Shown: positions 24,987 through 34,025 of the stretch, in pieces
Position numbering within the stretch: the stretch's first letter is position 1
Layout of the letters: each line of letters begins with the position of its first letter
Assembly: GCA_021817455.1 (NCBI GenBank)
Contig: JAKAUW010000085.1
Coordinates: 1 to 53,201 of the forward strand
DNA from: Thermoplasmata archaeon
GTDB lineage: Archaea > Thermoplasmatota > Thermoplasmata > Thermoplasmatales > Thermoplasmataceae
Length of the DNA stretch: 53,201 nt
Reading direction: 5' to 3'
Program-made: the position numbers and the translations under genes
Notes under the pieces: generated by a model
Seen by the model: only the letters and a program-made list of their open reading frames with translations
Told to the model about the DNA's origin: nothing
Database searches by the model: none

Positions 24987-25798
24987 ATTATTTCCAGGTT
25001 GAAGGGTTCGATAAGCTTCATTGACACCGCTCTTCTGTAATAGAGTTCCAGTGCCTTCCTCCCCTTTTCGCCGAAGTCGATGGACAACGGGTTCACATAC
25101 ATCCGGATAAATTTCCTCTCAAGTTCCATGTCCGCGTACCTGGCATATTTAAGGGAATATTTTACCGCATCATCCTCATTCTTCATGGAGTACTTGATGG
25201 AATCCTCGAAGTCTTTCTTGTACTTCATTGCAACATCTTTTCCCAGAGACTTCTTTATTGCGTTGAACCCGAGGGGAATCGGGAGATCACCGGCATACTC
25301 CTTCCACTTTCCATAAAGGTCAAGGACTTTAATCAGACCCTTGTCCTGAAAAGTAAGCTGCTCATCATGGATCAGGATGCCTGCATCAACTTCGCCTGAA
25401 ATTACTGCTTCAGGAATCTGGTCAAACCTGACTTCCTTGAATTCCTTTGGCTCTGGGCCGAACATCTTGTAAAGCAGATAGGCGGAGGTGAATTTCCCCG
25501 GTATCGCAACCACAGACTTGGAAAGGTCGACCTTCTCCTTTGCTACCACTGCAGGGCCGTAACTCAAACCAAAACTTGCACCGGATGTTGTGAGGTAGTA
25601 CTTGTCATGCACCTTTGCATATCCGTTGGCAGAAATTGCAGTTACATCATACAGTTCCCCGGGAGCTTCTTTGTTCAGGGTCTCGATGTCCTTTACCACC
25701 TGGTCATAATCAAATGCGCAGGGGATCTTCTTTTCGAACATAGCATAAAACATGAATGAATCATCCGGGTCTGGCGTATGGGCTATAACTAGTTTCAT
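24983..25798 (-). CDS. mqnD: 1,4-dihydroxy-6-naphthoate synthase (MqnD), futalosine pathway
   Basis: Last specific ring-forming step of menaquinone synthesis by the futalosine route, converting cyclic de-hypoxanthine futalosine to dihydroxynaphthoate. The 271 residues have a periplasmic-binding-protein fold; family marks include the start IAHTPDPDDSFMFYAM (4-19) with its D-x2-D, the TTSGASFG block, GILIHDEQLTF and LPIPLGFNAI. MqnA is the related dehydratase; the N-terminal DPDD segment and LPIPLG favour MqnD. It links to the quinol-oxidising Rieske/cytochrome b complex, which needs a menaquinone-type quinone. No other mqn gene is in the window. Confidence 0.85.
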   Translation of the reverse strand: MKLVIAHTPDPDDSFMFYAMFEKKIPCAFDYDQVVKDIETLNKEAPGELYDVTAISANGYAKVHDKYYLTTSGASFGLSYGPAVVAKEKVDLSKSVVAIPGKFTSAYLLYKMFGPEPKEFKEVRFDQIPEAVISGEVDAGILIHDEQLTFQDKGLIKVLDLYGKWKEYAGDLPIPLGFNAIKKSLGKDVAMKYKKDFEDSIKYSMKNEDDAVKYSLKYARYADMELERKFIRMYVNPLSIDFGEKGRKALELYYRRAVSMKLIEPFNLEII

Positions 25799-25900
25799 GA
25801 AAAGGAAAGCACTTCATGTAAGAATTGCTTTTCGCTTTACAGATAAATTGTCAGGGAATGAAATATTTCGAGATGCTGGTCCTCAAAATGTTCTGCAATC

Positions 25901-26143
25901 TTATGCATAACCTTTGTTCGGAGCGTATGCCGTCTCAGTCGAACCTGTTTCAGAAAGCTCAGGTTGCTTTCTCAGGTACAGGTATTCATCCATCATGGAT
26001 GGCAAAGAGGTAACCGCACTCTCGGGGAACGGATCTCCGCACAGATCAATGGGAGTGGGGTCTTCCCCCTTGATCCTTCTCAGTTCTTCCGCTTTCAGCA
26101 TTCCGTGGTGAACGGCATGCCGCATGTCCTTAAGGTATTTCAT
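25901..26143 (-). CDS. Small hypothetical protein
   Basis: An 80-codon frame with a charged, soluble-looking composition: a basic N-terminus (MKYLKDMRHAVHHGMLKAEELRRIKG), then a Pro/Glu-rich second half ending in a polar tail. No motif recognised. It fills a gap between mqnD and arcC on the minus strand and no ribosome-binding site or clear TATA box precedes it. The opposite strand also has overlapping frames, so this could be a chance frame. Confidence 0.35.
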   Translation of the reverse strand: MKYLKDMRHAVHHGMLKAEELRRIKGEDPTPIDLCGDPFPESAVTSLPSMMDEYLYLRKQPELSETGSTETAYAPNKGYA

Positions 26144-26420
26144 GACTAGATCAAAAGGTTCATGATACCACCATATGGATCTGTTTTCACCAGACGATTT
26201 CCAGGGATGCGGGGAAGGTGGCGCATCACTGTTTACTGCATATTTTTGAAAAACTATTCCATCAGGCTGAATAAATTAGTAAATGGGATATGGCGGGCAT
26301 CCCATGACATTTCATATTTTCAATCAATATTTTCCATTAACTGTTAAAGCCCTCAAAATAACAGGCACTGGAATTAAATATTGAATCAGAATGGCATACA
26401 CCTGAAATTCTGGTGATTTC

Positions 26421-27350
26421 ATGAAGAAGATACTCATTGCCTTCGGCGGTAACGCCCTTCTGAGAAACGGAGATGACAGTACTTTTGATTCGCAGCTAAA
26501 CAGGGCTACTGAGGCATTTGAGAGGATTGCTGACATAATACTGGAAAATAATGTTATAATAACCCATGGAAATGGCCCGCAGGTCGGAAATATACTTCTT
26601 CAGAACGAGTCCTCGCGTAAGGTTACCAAGGCTATGCCCCTTCATGCTTGCGGAGCCATGTCTCAGGGCCTCATCGGTGAGATTCTTGCTGAAGCCTATG
26701 ACAGCGTGAAACTTAAGAAAGGCATAATGAAAGAGGCTTCAGTCATCGTGACTAGAACAGTGGTAGACAGGGATGACCCCGCATTCCTGAACCCGACAAA
26801 ACCCATTGGCCCATATTATGACAGGGAAACTGCTGAAGACCTTATGAAAACAAGGAAATGGCAGATGAAAGAGGAGGGAAACAAGGGTTACAGGAGGCTT
26901 GTTCCCTCTCCCGTTCCTAAGGATATATTGGAACGTTCTGCAATATTCAACTGCCTCAATGATGGCTTCATGCCTATATGCACAGGTGGAGGGGGAATCC
27001 CGGTGGTGAAATCTGAACGGGGATATATGGGTGTAGACGCTGTCATCGACAAAGATCTTGCCTCCTCACTGCTTGCAAGAATACTGGAAGTTGACAAATT
27101 TGTAATCCTCACCGACGTCAAGGGAGTCTACAGGAACTACGGCGGTTCAGACGAGGAGTTTATCCCGGATATCAGTGCCATTGATTTAGAGAAAGATTTG
27201 AAATCTGGCATTTTCCCTAAGGGAAGCATGGGGCCGAAAGTCTTGGCAGCCCTTGAATTTGCAAGAGTAACCGGTAAACATGCGGTTATAGGTTCACTGG
27301 ATGAAGCTGGAAGAGTTATTAGTGGAAAGGCAGGGACAATAATCCACTGA
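26421..27350 (+). CDS. arcC: Carbamate kinase
   Basis: Transfers phosphate between carbamoyl phosphate and ADP; usually runs toward ATP in arginine or agmatine fermentation, and can also make carbamoyl phosphate. The 309 residues show the amino-acid kinase start MKKILIAFGGNALL, ITHGNGPQVGN (about 47-57), IPVVKSERG and ILTDVKGVY blocks, all family-typical. A GGTGAT purine tract 4 nt before ATG 26421 can act as ribosome-binding site. No arginine deiminase or ornithine transcarbamylase gene adjoins, and a full CarAB is coded 5 kb away, so its direction in vivo is open. Confidence 0.95.
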   Translation: MKKILIAFGGNALLRNGDDSTFDSQLNRATEAFERIADIILENNVIITHGNGPQVGNILLQNESSRKVTKAMPLHACGAMSQGLIGEILAEAYDSVKLKKGIMKEASVIVTRTVVDRDDPAFLNPTKPIGPYYDRETAEDLMKTRKWQMKEEGNKGYRRLVPSPVPKDILERSAIFNCLNDGFMPICTGGGGIPVVKSERGYMGVDAVIDKDLASSLLARILEVDKFVILTDVKGVYRNYGGSDEEFIPDISAIDLEKDLKSGIFPKGSMGPKVLAALEFARVTGKHAVIGSLDEAGRVISGKAGTIIH

Positions 27351-27355
27351 TATAT

Positions 27356-28006
27356 CTATTTCTCCACCTTCACATAATTCTGGGATTCTTCACGGAGTTT
27401 GCCGGATCTTACAAAATCATTGAGCACCCTATCCAGGTGGTGGCTAGAAATGTCAAGGTCATACTGTTCCCTGAGAAGCGCCTTGATGCCAGCCAGATTC
27501 AGCTTGCCTTTCATCGCTTTCATGAGGAGATTGTCCAGATCTTCGTACACATTCCATGGAAAAATAAACCAGGTCCACTGCTTCTGGTCAACAAGTTCAC
27601 CATAAAAATCCGGGACAAATTCTGATCTGGTTATATGAAGCATGGTTGCAGACCTGATGTCGGCTGGTTCCTGGCTTTTGACAAAATCGTACGCCAGCTT
27701 CATGCTCTGGCCAGTGTCCGTGATGTCATCGACAATGAGCACCTTTTTCCCTTTGAGGTTCAGCTTCCCGGGATCGTTGAGGACTGCCTGCCCGCTCTTG
27801 GTCGCAGTAATGCCCCAGTGTTCTGTCTTGATAGAAAGTAAGTCCTTGATCCAAAGCGAGTCTGAGAGGATCCTGGACGGAACGAGTCCCCCGCGTGACA
27901 ATCCAATGATAACCTCAGGTGAAAAGTTGTCCACTACCTGTGCCCTGATGGCACTGCACCATTTTTCAATGTCTGACCAAGATACTAAATGTGCTCTGAA
28001 CTCCAT
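27356..28006 (-). CDS. Phosphoribosyltransferase with C-terminal helical domain
   Basis: Type I PRTase: the PRPP loop VLIVDDITDTGQS (about 91-103) and the EVIIGLSRGGLVPSR block (about 31-45) are typical of purine (xanthine/hypoxanthine-guanine) phosphoribosyltransferases of archaea. After the core ends near residue 150, about 65 residues follow that look like a winged helix (LAGIKALLREQYDLDISSHH ... VRSGKL). Such an extra domain could let the protein sense PRPP or a base and bind DNA, as PurR-type regulators do. Otherwise it is a salvage enzyme. It is convergent with arcC, five bases apart. Confidence 0.8.
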   Translation of the reverse strand: MEFRAHLVSWSDIEKWCSAIRAQVVDNFSPEVIIGLSRGGLVPSRILSDSLWIKDLLSIKTEHWGITATKSGQAVLNDPGKLNLKGKKVLIVDDITDTGQSMKLAYDFVKSQEPADIRSATMLHITRSEFVPDFYGELVDQKQWTWFIFPWNVYEDLDNLLMKAMKGKLNLAGIKALLREQYDLDISSHHLDRVLNDFVRSGKLREESQNYVKVEK

Positions 28007-28198
28007 TGAATACCAAAACAGTATCAGAACACCCTTTAAACATATTTCATGGATTTTGGTCCCCGAAAATTGCGCGCAGGATTGGAATTTGTCCTAATGC
28101 AAATTTTTAGATTTTCCATAATTATATGGTCTCAGATATTTTTATAACTTCATTTCTATTTTACAAATATTTTTATATTGATTTGCGGTAATCATAGA

Positions 28199-29017
28199 AT
28201 GAGCAGTTTAGATATAGCCCTTATAATTATATTCTTGATAATTGTCTTTATCCTGCTCTCCGGCCTCCATATCCTGAAGGAATGGGAGAGGGGAGCTGTG
28301 TTCACGCTAGGGAGATTTTCCCAGATAAAGGGCCCCGGTGTCATTTACGTGTGGCCCATAGTCAGCAAGGTATCAACACTATTATCAACAAGGATACAGG
28401 TAGTTTCTTTCAAAACAGAAAGTACATTTACAAAGGATAACGTCCCAATCAATGTTGACGCAGTCATGTACTTCCAAATCATTGATCCACAGAAAGCAAT
28501 ACTCAATGTGGAAAACTTTGGAGCGGCGACTAACTTTTCCGCACAGACAACCCTCAGGGAGGTTTTGGGGAAGAGTTCCTTTGATGAAGTTCTATCAGAA
28601 AGGGAGAAAATAGGCGAAGCAGCCAGGGAAATCATAGATGAAAAGACAGAGAATTGGGGAATCAAAGTTTCATCCGTTGAAATAAGAGATGTGATTGTAC
28701 CACAGAACCTCCAGGAAGCCATGTCCAGGCAGGCATCTGCTGAGAGGGAAAGGAGATCCAGGGTTACGCTTGCAATTGCTGAGGTTGAAGCCGCACAGAA
28801 AATGGTGGAGGCTGCAAACCAGTATACAAACAACCCCACTGCTTTCCAGCTAAGGTGGAGGAATATCCTTTATGAAATAGGCCTTGAAGGAAAGGGTACA
28901 CTAATGATGATCCCTGCGAATACTCCGCCAGTAGGAGTGTATAATCCGCTTTCAGCTGTTGCCCTTGATGAACTTTCAAGGAGAGCAAAGGAAGATAAGG
29001 GGAAAACTAACCCATAA
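28199..29017 (+). CDS. SPFH/Band 7 (stomatin/slipin) membrane protein
   Basis: A 272-residue slipin. A single N-terminal membrane segment (about 5-23), then the SPFH domain (IYVWPIVSKVSTLLSTRIQV ...) and a coiled-coil region rich in Glu/Ala/Arg (RQASAERERRSRVTLAIAE). These scaffold proteins organise membrane microdomains and often partner with an NfeD protease-like protein, but no nfeD gene lies next to it. TATA-like atatttttatat (28166-28177) about 27 nt upstream supports ATG 28199 over the upstream TTG 28178. The 3' end overlaps convergent ksgA by 11 nt. Confidence 0.92.
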   Translation: MSSLDIALIIIFLIIVFILLSGLHILKEWERGAVFTLGRFSQIKGPGVIYVWPIVSKVSTLLSTRIQVVSFKTESTFTKDNVPINVDAVMYFQIIDPQKAILNVENFGAATNFSAQTTLREVLGKSSFDEVLSEREKIGEAAREIIDEKTENWGIKVSSVEIRDVIVPQNLQEAMSRQASAERERRSRVTLAIAEVEAAQKMVEAANQYTNNPTAFQLRWRNILYEIGLEGKGTLMMIPANTPPVGVYNPLSAVALDELSRRAKEDKGKTNP

Positions 29018-29756
29018 TTTCTTTGCAAGCTATCTCCATTAATTTTTCTGGAGATAGTTCATTGACCCTTTTATTACAGAGATCCTCCGGCAGCCCGCTT
29101 AAAGACGATGAAAGTTTCTTCCTCCTGTTTGAGAAGAGCTTTCTGAGGACTAAATCTGCTTTTCTAATATCGACTTCCAGGTATTCCCCCCTGGGCATGA
29201 TCTCTATGACAGAAGAGTCCACTTCCGGGACAGGACTGAATGAATTTCTGGAAACTTTAGCAATTACCTTAATTCTGAATCGTAGCTGCGCATTTACGGA
29301 AAGTCTTGAATAATCCTTGGAACCCACCGGTGAAACCAGCCTGTTGCAAAACTCTCTCTGCAGCATAAGTATTGCACGCTTGAACTGGAAGTTTCCAAGA
29401 TGAAATAATATTTCTGAAGAAATGTGGTAAGGCACATTGCCGATGATCCCATCGAACTGATTTCCGCGAAGATCGAGAAAGCTGCCTTTCGCCAGCCTTA
29501 GTGCACCGGATTCCACAGACTGATTAAACTTTCCGAGAAGTTCCTCATAAAACCTGTGGTCAGGTTCAATGGCTTCCACATTGTATCCCTTTTCAAGGAG
29601 GATTGCCGTAAGAGTTCCCGGGCCAGGGCCTATTTCCATTATCCTGGAACCGGGGGGCAACTTCAACGCCTCAACTTCGAAACGCGCAACTTTAGGATTG
29701 CGCAAGAGAACCTGCCCATATTTTTTTGTGTAAAGCTCCCCGGGTCTTGGACTCAT
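29007..29756 (-). CDS. ksgA: 16S rRNA adenine dimethyltransferase (KsgA/Dim1)
   Basis: Dimethylates the two adenines of the last helix of 16S rRNA and checks late small-subunit assembly. The 249 residues hold the SAM site IMEIGPGPGTLT (39-50), an acidic ribose-binding residue at the end of the second strand (AIEPDHRF) and the catalytic NVPYHIS (motif IV), with a C-terminal helical domain for RNA. Its start overlaps the end of the DUF655 gene by 4 nt, so it is translated from the same mRNA as the upstream L21e-RpoF-DUF655 genes. Confidence 0.96.
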   Translation of the reverse strand: MSPRPGELYTKKYGQVLLRNPKVARFEVEALKLPPGSRIMEIGPGPGTLTAILLEKGYNVEAIEPDHRFYEELLGKFNQSVESGALRLAKGSFLDLRGNQFDGIIGNVPYHISSEILFHLGNFQFKRAILMLQREFCNRLVSPVGSKDYSRLSVNAQLRFRIKVIAKVSRNSFSPVPEVDSSVIEIMPRGEYLEVDIRKADLVLRKLFSNRRKKLSSSLSGLPEDLCNKRVNELSPEKLMEIACKEIMG

Positions 29757-30301
29757 CTTGCCACGAAAAGCTTGTGCTTCTCAAATCTTTCCTGGAGCTC
29801 CACCACGATTCTTCCGGCAATCATCTTCTGGGGATTGTGGACAGTTTTTACCCTCTCAGTGAGTTCATGGAATGATTCGAAAAGCTTCTTTTTCCTCTCG
29901 TCAAGTATGTTCCACATGGTCTTGTTTCCAAGTCCCGGCAGGAGCTCAAGGGAGTGGAGCCTGGTGGATATTGATTCCGCCTGGTTGAAGAACTTGATGA
30001 AATCCTTCTCCCGTGAATTGATGATGTTTTCGAGCGTGAAGGGAAGTTCGTTCATCGCGGCATTTGTAAGGTCTGCGTAGGAGATTCTCCTCTTCACTGA
30101 CATTACCTTATCCCTTTTTTCCTGCTCCTTACCAATGTATACCCTTTCGCCTATGGTGATGACAGCATTGGTCTTGGGGATAAGCTCCAGAAGTTTGAAT
30201 TCAGTTTCGCCGACTGCTATGGCCAGTGGGGTTTTATGGTAACTCTTGTCATCTGCCCGGCCCTGCGGCAGATAGTCTAACACATATGCAAATTCTTCCA
30301 A
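29753..30301 (-). CDS. DUF655 family protein
   Basis: An archaea-wide 182-residue protein, usually found between rpoF and ksgA, as here. The N-terminal half (VLDYLPQGRADDKSYHKTPLA start) looks like an OB-type beta barrel that may bind RNA; the C-terminal half is helical with a helix-hairpin-helix-like LELLPGLGNKTMWNILDERKK. The conserved position next to KsgA and RNA polymerase subunit F points to a role in RNA or ribosome biology, but no activity is established. It follows rpoF by 20 nt. Confidence 0.92.
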   Translation of the reverse strand: MEEFAYVLDYLPQGRADDKSYHKTPLAIAVGETEFKLLELIPKTNAVITIGERVYIGKEQEKRDKVMSVKRRISYADLTNAAMNELPFTLENIINSREKDFIKFFNQAESISTRLHSLELLPGLGNKTMWNILDERKKKLFESFHELTERVKTVHNPQKMIAGRIVVELQERFEKHKLFVAR

Positions 30302-30321
30302 AAATCAAAGCCTCCCCTGCC

Positions 30322-30627
30322 TTACTCGCCTGTAAAATAACTAACGAGGCTATTTAAATCTTTTTCGGAGAGCATAATACTGTATCCTGAAACAATGCTG
30401 GTTATTTCTTCCTTGCTTTTTGGCACCAGGTCAACCAGTTTCACCGCCACCTTCTCAGGAAACTTGAAATCTTTTACCAGATCTGCAACGGCCTTCTTGG
30501 CATCCTTTCCTTTCATCTTCAAAAATGCCTCACAGTAGCCAAGATTCTCAGCTTCAGTAGGATCATGTTCCTTCTTCTTGGAGAGAACGTCAAACACTTC
30601 TGGTATAGTGATAAACTTGCTTTTCAT
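30322..30627 (-). CDS. rpoF: DNA-directed RNA polymerase subunit F (Rpo4/RpoF)
   Basis: Forms the stalk of archaeal RNA polymerase with subunit E (Rpo7), homologous to eukaryotic Rpb4. The 101-residue length and all-helical HRDC-like content (ITSIVSGYSIMLSEKDLNSLV C-terminal region) are typical. Its start codon overlaps the L21e stop by one base, showing tight coupling in the ribosomal/transcription superoperon. Confidence 0.92.
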   Translation of the reverse strand: MKSKFITIPEVFDVLSKKKEHDPTEAENLGYCEAFLKMKGKDAKKAVADLVKDFKFPEKVAVKLVDLVPKSKEEITSIVSGYSIMLSEKDLNSLVSYFTGE

Positions 30628-30926
30628 TATCTTCCTTCTATCTTCTTGAGGTGCACAGGCGCAGCAAGGATCTCTTTCCTAACGCTTCCGATCGTTACAG
30701 CGAGCAAATAACATTCACCCTGCTTCCGGGTTATTCTTCCAGTAAGTCCCTGGAATCCATGATAGGGCATTCCGTTGTGTATGGATGGCTCAATATTTAC
30801 TGCTGCAAGGTCTCCAACTTCAAAATTCTTAAAGAATCTTGAAACTGGAGGCAGGCCTCTATCCTTGACACGCTTTGTCATTTTCATTCTGGAGCCCGCT
30901 CTTGGGCCATGAGACATCTTTACCAT
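30627..30926 (-). CDS. rpl21e: Large-subunit ribosomal protein L21e
   Basis: A 99-residue ribosomal protein of the archaeal/eukaryotic set that binds 23S rRNA near 5S rRNA. It shows the basic start SHGPRAGSRMKMTKRVKDRG, the SH3-like barrel with GDLAAVNIEPSIHNGMPYHG (about 37-56) and the end core FQGLTGRI. An SD-free start ATG 30926 leaves three codons before the conserved MSHG; ATG 30917 would give the usual N-terminus. It abuts Pus10 upstream with no spacer. Confidence 0.96.
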   Translation of the reverse strand: MVKMSHGPRAGSRMKMTKRVKDRGLPPVSRFFKNFEVGDLAAVNIEPSIHNGMPYHGFQGLTGRITRKQGECYLLAVTIGSVRKEILAAPVHLKKIEGR

Positions 30927-32108
30927 TTATTCACCGTTCCTGTGTATCCAAACCACATCAAGGCTTTCAACCGTCAGAGGTTCACCGTAAATTTCAGACA
31001 AACTCGGCTTTGTTCTGCCTTCATCGCCATGTATTAGTTCTTTGATATAGGTCCCGGCCTCAGCCCGCACCTTTATCACGGCGATGTTGCCAAGAGTATC
31101 TTCCACAGTGACATCCTGCAACGTCTTATCCCTTATGAGATCAGATCTTCTGGTAGATACCCTTAATGGTGTCCTTTGATAAATATGTTTTCCAGTCAAT
31201 TTTCCCGCAGCTTCCTCTATTCTTTCCCTTTCAATGTCTGCATTAGCCTTTACCCTGATAAGATAGGTTTTATCATTTGCAGCACCCTTGAGCCTTGCGA
31301 CTTCTTCCTTCTTTGAAATCCTTAATTGAAAAATCTCAACTCCTTCCCCTGAATTGCTGACCCTCTTCTCTAGATCTTCTAAAGAGAATGTGCGAATCCT
31401 AGGCTCTGATACTTCCATGATGAACTCTCTTCCATTGCCCAGCATCTGGACATCAACGTCCTCCCTTCCTGCGCCGTGGAGGAAATAGTTCCTTCCCTGA
31501 ACCATTGGCATAAGAATGTCCCCGATCAAGGTCTCTATGGATGTGCTCATGTCCTTTCTGTGTATCCATCTTGTCTGAGGGATGTCCCTTCTCATTTTCC
31601 TGTAGAGGCCATAGACGAAGATACTCCTTGTAATTAGTTGAAAAGAGTCATAATTGATGTCTACAACAATGTTAAGATCAGGTTCTGAAAACTCTGCTTC
31701 CTTGCCTGTTCTGGCCCATATGACCTTTCCAAACTCGCGGTTGAATTCTCTCTTAATGGGCTCTCCTTGTCCGCTGCCAAGCTCCTTCTGAAAGGACTCG
31801 TCCATTTCAATCGTCTTCTTCGGGAACCTTGAGCCTACGAGATAAGTGTTAAATTCAATACCACGTGCCTGCTCAATGAATTCCTGGAAATAAGCATCCA
31901 GCCTCTGGAAAACACCCTGGCATATCTGGCACGACTCTTCTCCCACCACTTCTATATGTGAGAGCTTCGGCTCATTTTCTATGTTTTGTAAAAAATTGCG
32001 TCCCCTCTCAGGGTTTGCAATACCAGTGCCAACATTGGCAAAAGCACGGCCTATGCAGCGCTCGCACACCTTAGAGGCGTGCGGTGCCTGAGGGGTCTCT
32101 GCGTTCAT
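30927..32108 (-). CDS. pus10: tRNA pseudouridine synthase Pus10
   Basis: Makes pseudouridine 54 and 55 in archaeal tRNA T-loops. The 393 residues begin with a four-Cys zinc module (CERC about 14-17, then CQIC near 61-64) followed by a THUMP-like domain and a C-terminal catalytic domain; the catalytic Asp lies in the LGNGREFIMEV/VDVQMLGNG stretch (VDVQ with D), and the late YIKELIHGDEGRTKPS block is a family mark. ATG 32108 overlaps the rpoP stop (TAATG), giving translational coupling. The enzyme stands in for TruB at position 55. Confidence 0.92.
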   Translation of the reverse strand: MNAETPQAPHASKVCERCIGRAFANVGTGIANPERGRNFLQNIENEPKLSHIEVVGEESCQICQGVFQRLDAYFQEFIEQARGIEFNTYLVGSRFPKKTIEMDESFQKELGSGQGEPIKREFNREFGKVIWARTGKEAEFSEPDLNIVVDINYDSFQLITRSIFVYGLYRKMRRDIPQTRWIHRKDMSTSIETLIGDILMPMVQGRNYFLHGAGREDVDVQMLGNGREFIMEVSEPRIRTFSLEDLEKRVSNSGEGVEIFQLRISKKEEVARLKGAANDKTYLIRVKANADIERERIEEAAGKLTGKHIYQRTPLRVSTRRSDLIRDKTLQDVTVEDTLGNIAVIKVRAEAGTYIKELIHGDEGRTKPSLSEIYGEPLTVESLDVVWIHRNGE

Positions 32109-32239
32109 TATCTTGCGAGAATTACTTTTTCAATTCCGGGTCTTTCCTTGATGAAAACCCTGGAGCCGCATTCACATTCAATTTCTGCTGTTCCAAAGGA
32201 TTTTTCAAGAGGCCTTCCGCATCTTATGCACTTATACAT
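32108..32239 (-). CDS. rpoP: DNA-directed RNA polymerase subunit P (Rpo12/RpoP)
   Basis: A 43-residue zinc protein, homologous to eukaryotic Rpb12 (ABC10-alpha), part of the assembly platform of RNA polymerase. The start [11 protein letters not shown] gives C-x2-C, a later CECG gives the second pair, and the protein ends in a basic KVILAR. Its start overlaps the 3' end of L37Ae by 8 nt and its TAA shares a base with the Pus10 ATG. The length and motif order are exactly those of the family. Confidence 0.94.
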   Translation of the reverse strand: MYKCIRCGRPLEKSFGTAEIECECGSRVFIKERPGIEKVILAR

Positions 32240-32492
32240 TTTGCGCTTCCTCTGCCTGTACCACTACCCTGCTAAGCTCAGGAGTGTATGACCCGCCTGC
32301 AAACTTGTGCTGGCAGTGCCTGCATTCCCAGATTCCCGCGGCAACTCTCTTGACTTTCTTCTTCTTGCAAGAAGGGCAGGTATAGTATGCAATCTTCTGT
32401 TTGTAAATTTCATTCCATGTCTTCCTGACAGTGACCCCGTACCTTGGTCCGAACCTGCCAGCGGCGCCTACCTTAACTGTTCTCTTGGACAT
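32232..32492 (-). CDS. rpl37ae: Large-subunit ribosomal protein L37Ae
   Basis: Zinc ribbon ribosomal protein of the archaeal/eukaryotic set. From ATG 32492 it has 86 residues with the start [19 protein letters not shown] and one zinc finger, [14 protein letters not shown] ... [13 protein letters not shown] (C-x2-C and C-x2-C). An upstream in-frame start (32501) would add three residues. It sits between rrp42 (5 nt away) and rpoP (8-nt overlap), the standard order of the archaeal superoperon. Confidence 0.96.
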   Translation of the reverse strand: MSKRTVKVGAAGRFGPRYGVTVRKTWNEIYKQKIAYYTCPSCKKKKVKRVAAGIWECRHCQHKFAGGSYTPELSRVVVQAEEAQNV

Positions 32493-32497
32493 ATTAA

Positions 32498-33280
32498 TCA
32501 CTGAAGATATTTTTCGCGGATTAGTTTCCCTGTATCGCTTGATATCTTTATAGCTTTTCGGATTTCATCGAGAGTGAAGGAACCTGAATCTCCCTTCTGC
32601 ATTGCCCTGATGTGGCCTTCCTCGCTCATGGATACTGTGATCCTGGCTGAGGAAAGCTGTTCCTCTTCCACAGATGGATCTACTATGATCTCATCGCCGA
32701 TCTTTACCATTGTAACGGAGACTGGGAAGTTCCTGATGGGAAGTGCGAAATCTTTTCCGCCCTCCTTGGAACCTGGCACAATTGCTGTCTTAAGTGCAGA
32801 AAGTACACCCATTGTGCAGGCGTCGATGAGGTTGCCATCATAATCTATGACATTGATGTCAACGAAAACAATGTATACCTTCTTTGCCGGTTCTATGACC
32901 AGCTTCTCGAGCTCAATCATCTTGCTTTCCCTGATCCCCCTGTCAACTACTCTTGCAATCTCGATTGAAGTTTCATTTGGGGGGCCGGCTTCAAATGTGG
33001 GAAAAGCCATTGGGAGAAGTTCCACATTCGTGGTGAGGACCCCCTGGTTTGGAGTGTCCGGGAACGGCTCTCCAGACTCAATCTTAATGCCAGCAACTAT
33101 TTTGGTTCTGCCAAGTTTTACAAATGCTGATCCCGCTGCCCTTGGGATATAATTTGTCTGGATTGTAATTTCCCTGAACTCATTGAGACCTCTTCCGTCA
33201 TCCCTCTTTCCTTCCTTTAGCTTCCTTATTATGTAATCTCTCTTTATTTCTGACAGTACGCCTGCCTCATCTCTCGGCAT
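32498..33280 (-). CDS. rrp42: Archaeal exosome subunit Rrp42
   Basis: Inactive RNase PH-fold partner of Rrp41 in the hexameric ring of the archaeal exosome, which degrades and tails RNA 3' ends. The 260 residues have an N-terminal helix ([24 protein letters not shown]), two RNase PH domains and the [14 protein letters not shown] block. The phosphate-coordinating residues of the active subunit are not preserved, as is usual in Rrp42, so it contributes RNA binding and structure. Its start overlaps the rrp41 stop by one base. Confidence 0.96.
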   Translation of the reverse strand: MPRDEAGVLSEIKRDYIIRKLKEGKRDDGRGLNEFREITIQTNYIPRAAGSAFVKLGRTKIVAGIKIESGEPFPDTPNQGVLTTNVELLPMAFPTFEAGPPNETSIEIARVVDRGIRESKMIELEKLVIEPAKKVYIVFVDINVIDYDGNLIDACTMGVLSALKTAIVPGSKEGGKDFALPIRNFPVSVTMVKIGDEIIVDPSVEEEQLSSARITVSMSEEGHIRAMQKGDSGSFTLDEIRKAIKISSDTGKLIREKYLQ

Positions 33281-34023
33281 TACTCACCACCCCTTTCAAG
33301 TGCTAGTGAAATAAATTTGCCGGCAAGGGCCTGCCTCTGAATTTCGTTGATCCTCTTTATCGCGTCAAGTATCATCTCAGTAGCCTTGTCAAATTCTTCC
33401 AGAGAAAGGTCTCCATCCATCTGAATGAGGACTACCTTTCCTGATTTAGCAAGTATTCCCATTGGGAGATCTGCCTGCCCAAAGTTATCTTCTTCCTTGC
33501 CCAGGTCCAGGACTATCTGGCCGTCAATTTTCCCTGCGGTGCATCCCACAACAAGATCCCTCATTGGGATTCCAGCTGATGCAAGTGCAACTGAAGCTGC
33601 GGTGAGGCCTGCAATTCTAGTTCCCGCATCGGCCTGGAGCACCTCTATGAAGACATCAATCTGCGCCCTTGGGAACTGCTCCACCATCACTGCGTTGGAC
33701 AGTGCTTCTGAAATAACCTTGGAAATCTCCACTGATCTTCTGTCAGGTCCCGGCCTCTTCCTCTCATCAACTGAGAAGGCAGCCATGTTGTACCTTGCCT
33801 TGATTATGGCTTTCTCAATATCCTGCGTGTGTTTCGGGTAAGCTTCCCTCGGTCCGTAAACTGCAACCAATATTTTGTTGCCGCCCCATTCAATGTAAGC
33901 TGATCCGTCTGCCCTGTCCAGCACATCTGTTTCAATCTTTATTGGTCTGAGCTCTGTTGGCGACCTGCCGTCAATTCTCAGCCCGTTCTCGTCGATTAAC
34001 TTAATATCGCTAGCTGTTCCCAA
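33280..34023 (-). CDS. rrp41: Archaeal exosome catalytic subunit Rrp41
   Basis: Phosphorolytic 3'-5' exoribonuclease of the exosome ring. The 247 residues show the RNase PH start [20 protein letters not shown], the RNA-binding [21 protein letters not shown] (arginine-rich) and the phosphate/catalytic region [17 protein letters not shown] with [19 protein letters not shown], whose Asp residues hold the metal. All the active-site blocks needed for activity are visible, unlike in the neighbouring Rrp42. Confidence 0.96.
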   Translation of the reverse strand: MGTASDIKLIDENGLRIDGRSPTELRPIKIETDVLDRADGSAYIEWGGNKILVAVYGPREAYPKHTQDIEKAIIKARYNMAAFSVDERKRPGPDRRSVEISKVISEALSNAVMVEQFPRAQIDVFIEVLQADAGTRIAGLTAASVALASAGIPMRDLVVGCTAGKIDGQIVLDLGKEEDNFGQADLPMGILAKSGKVVLIQMDGDLSLEEFDKATEMILDAIKRINEIQRQALAGKFISLALERGGE

Positions 34024-34025
34024 TT

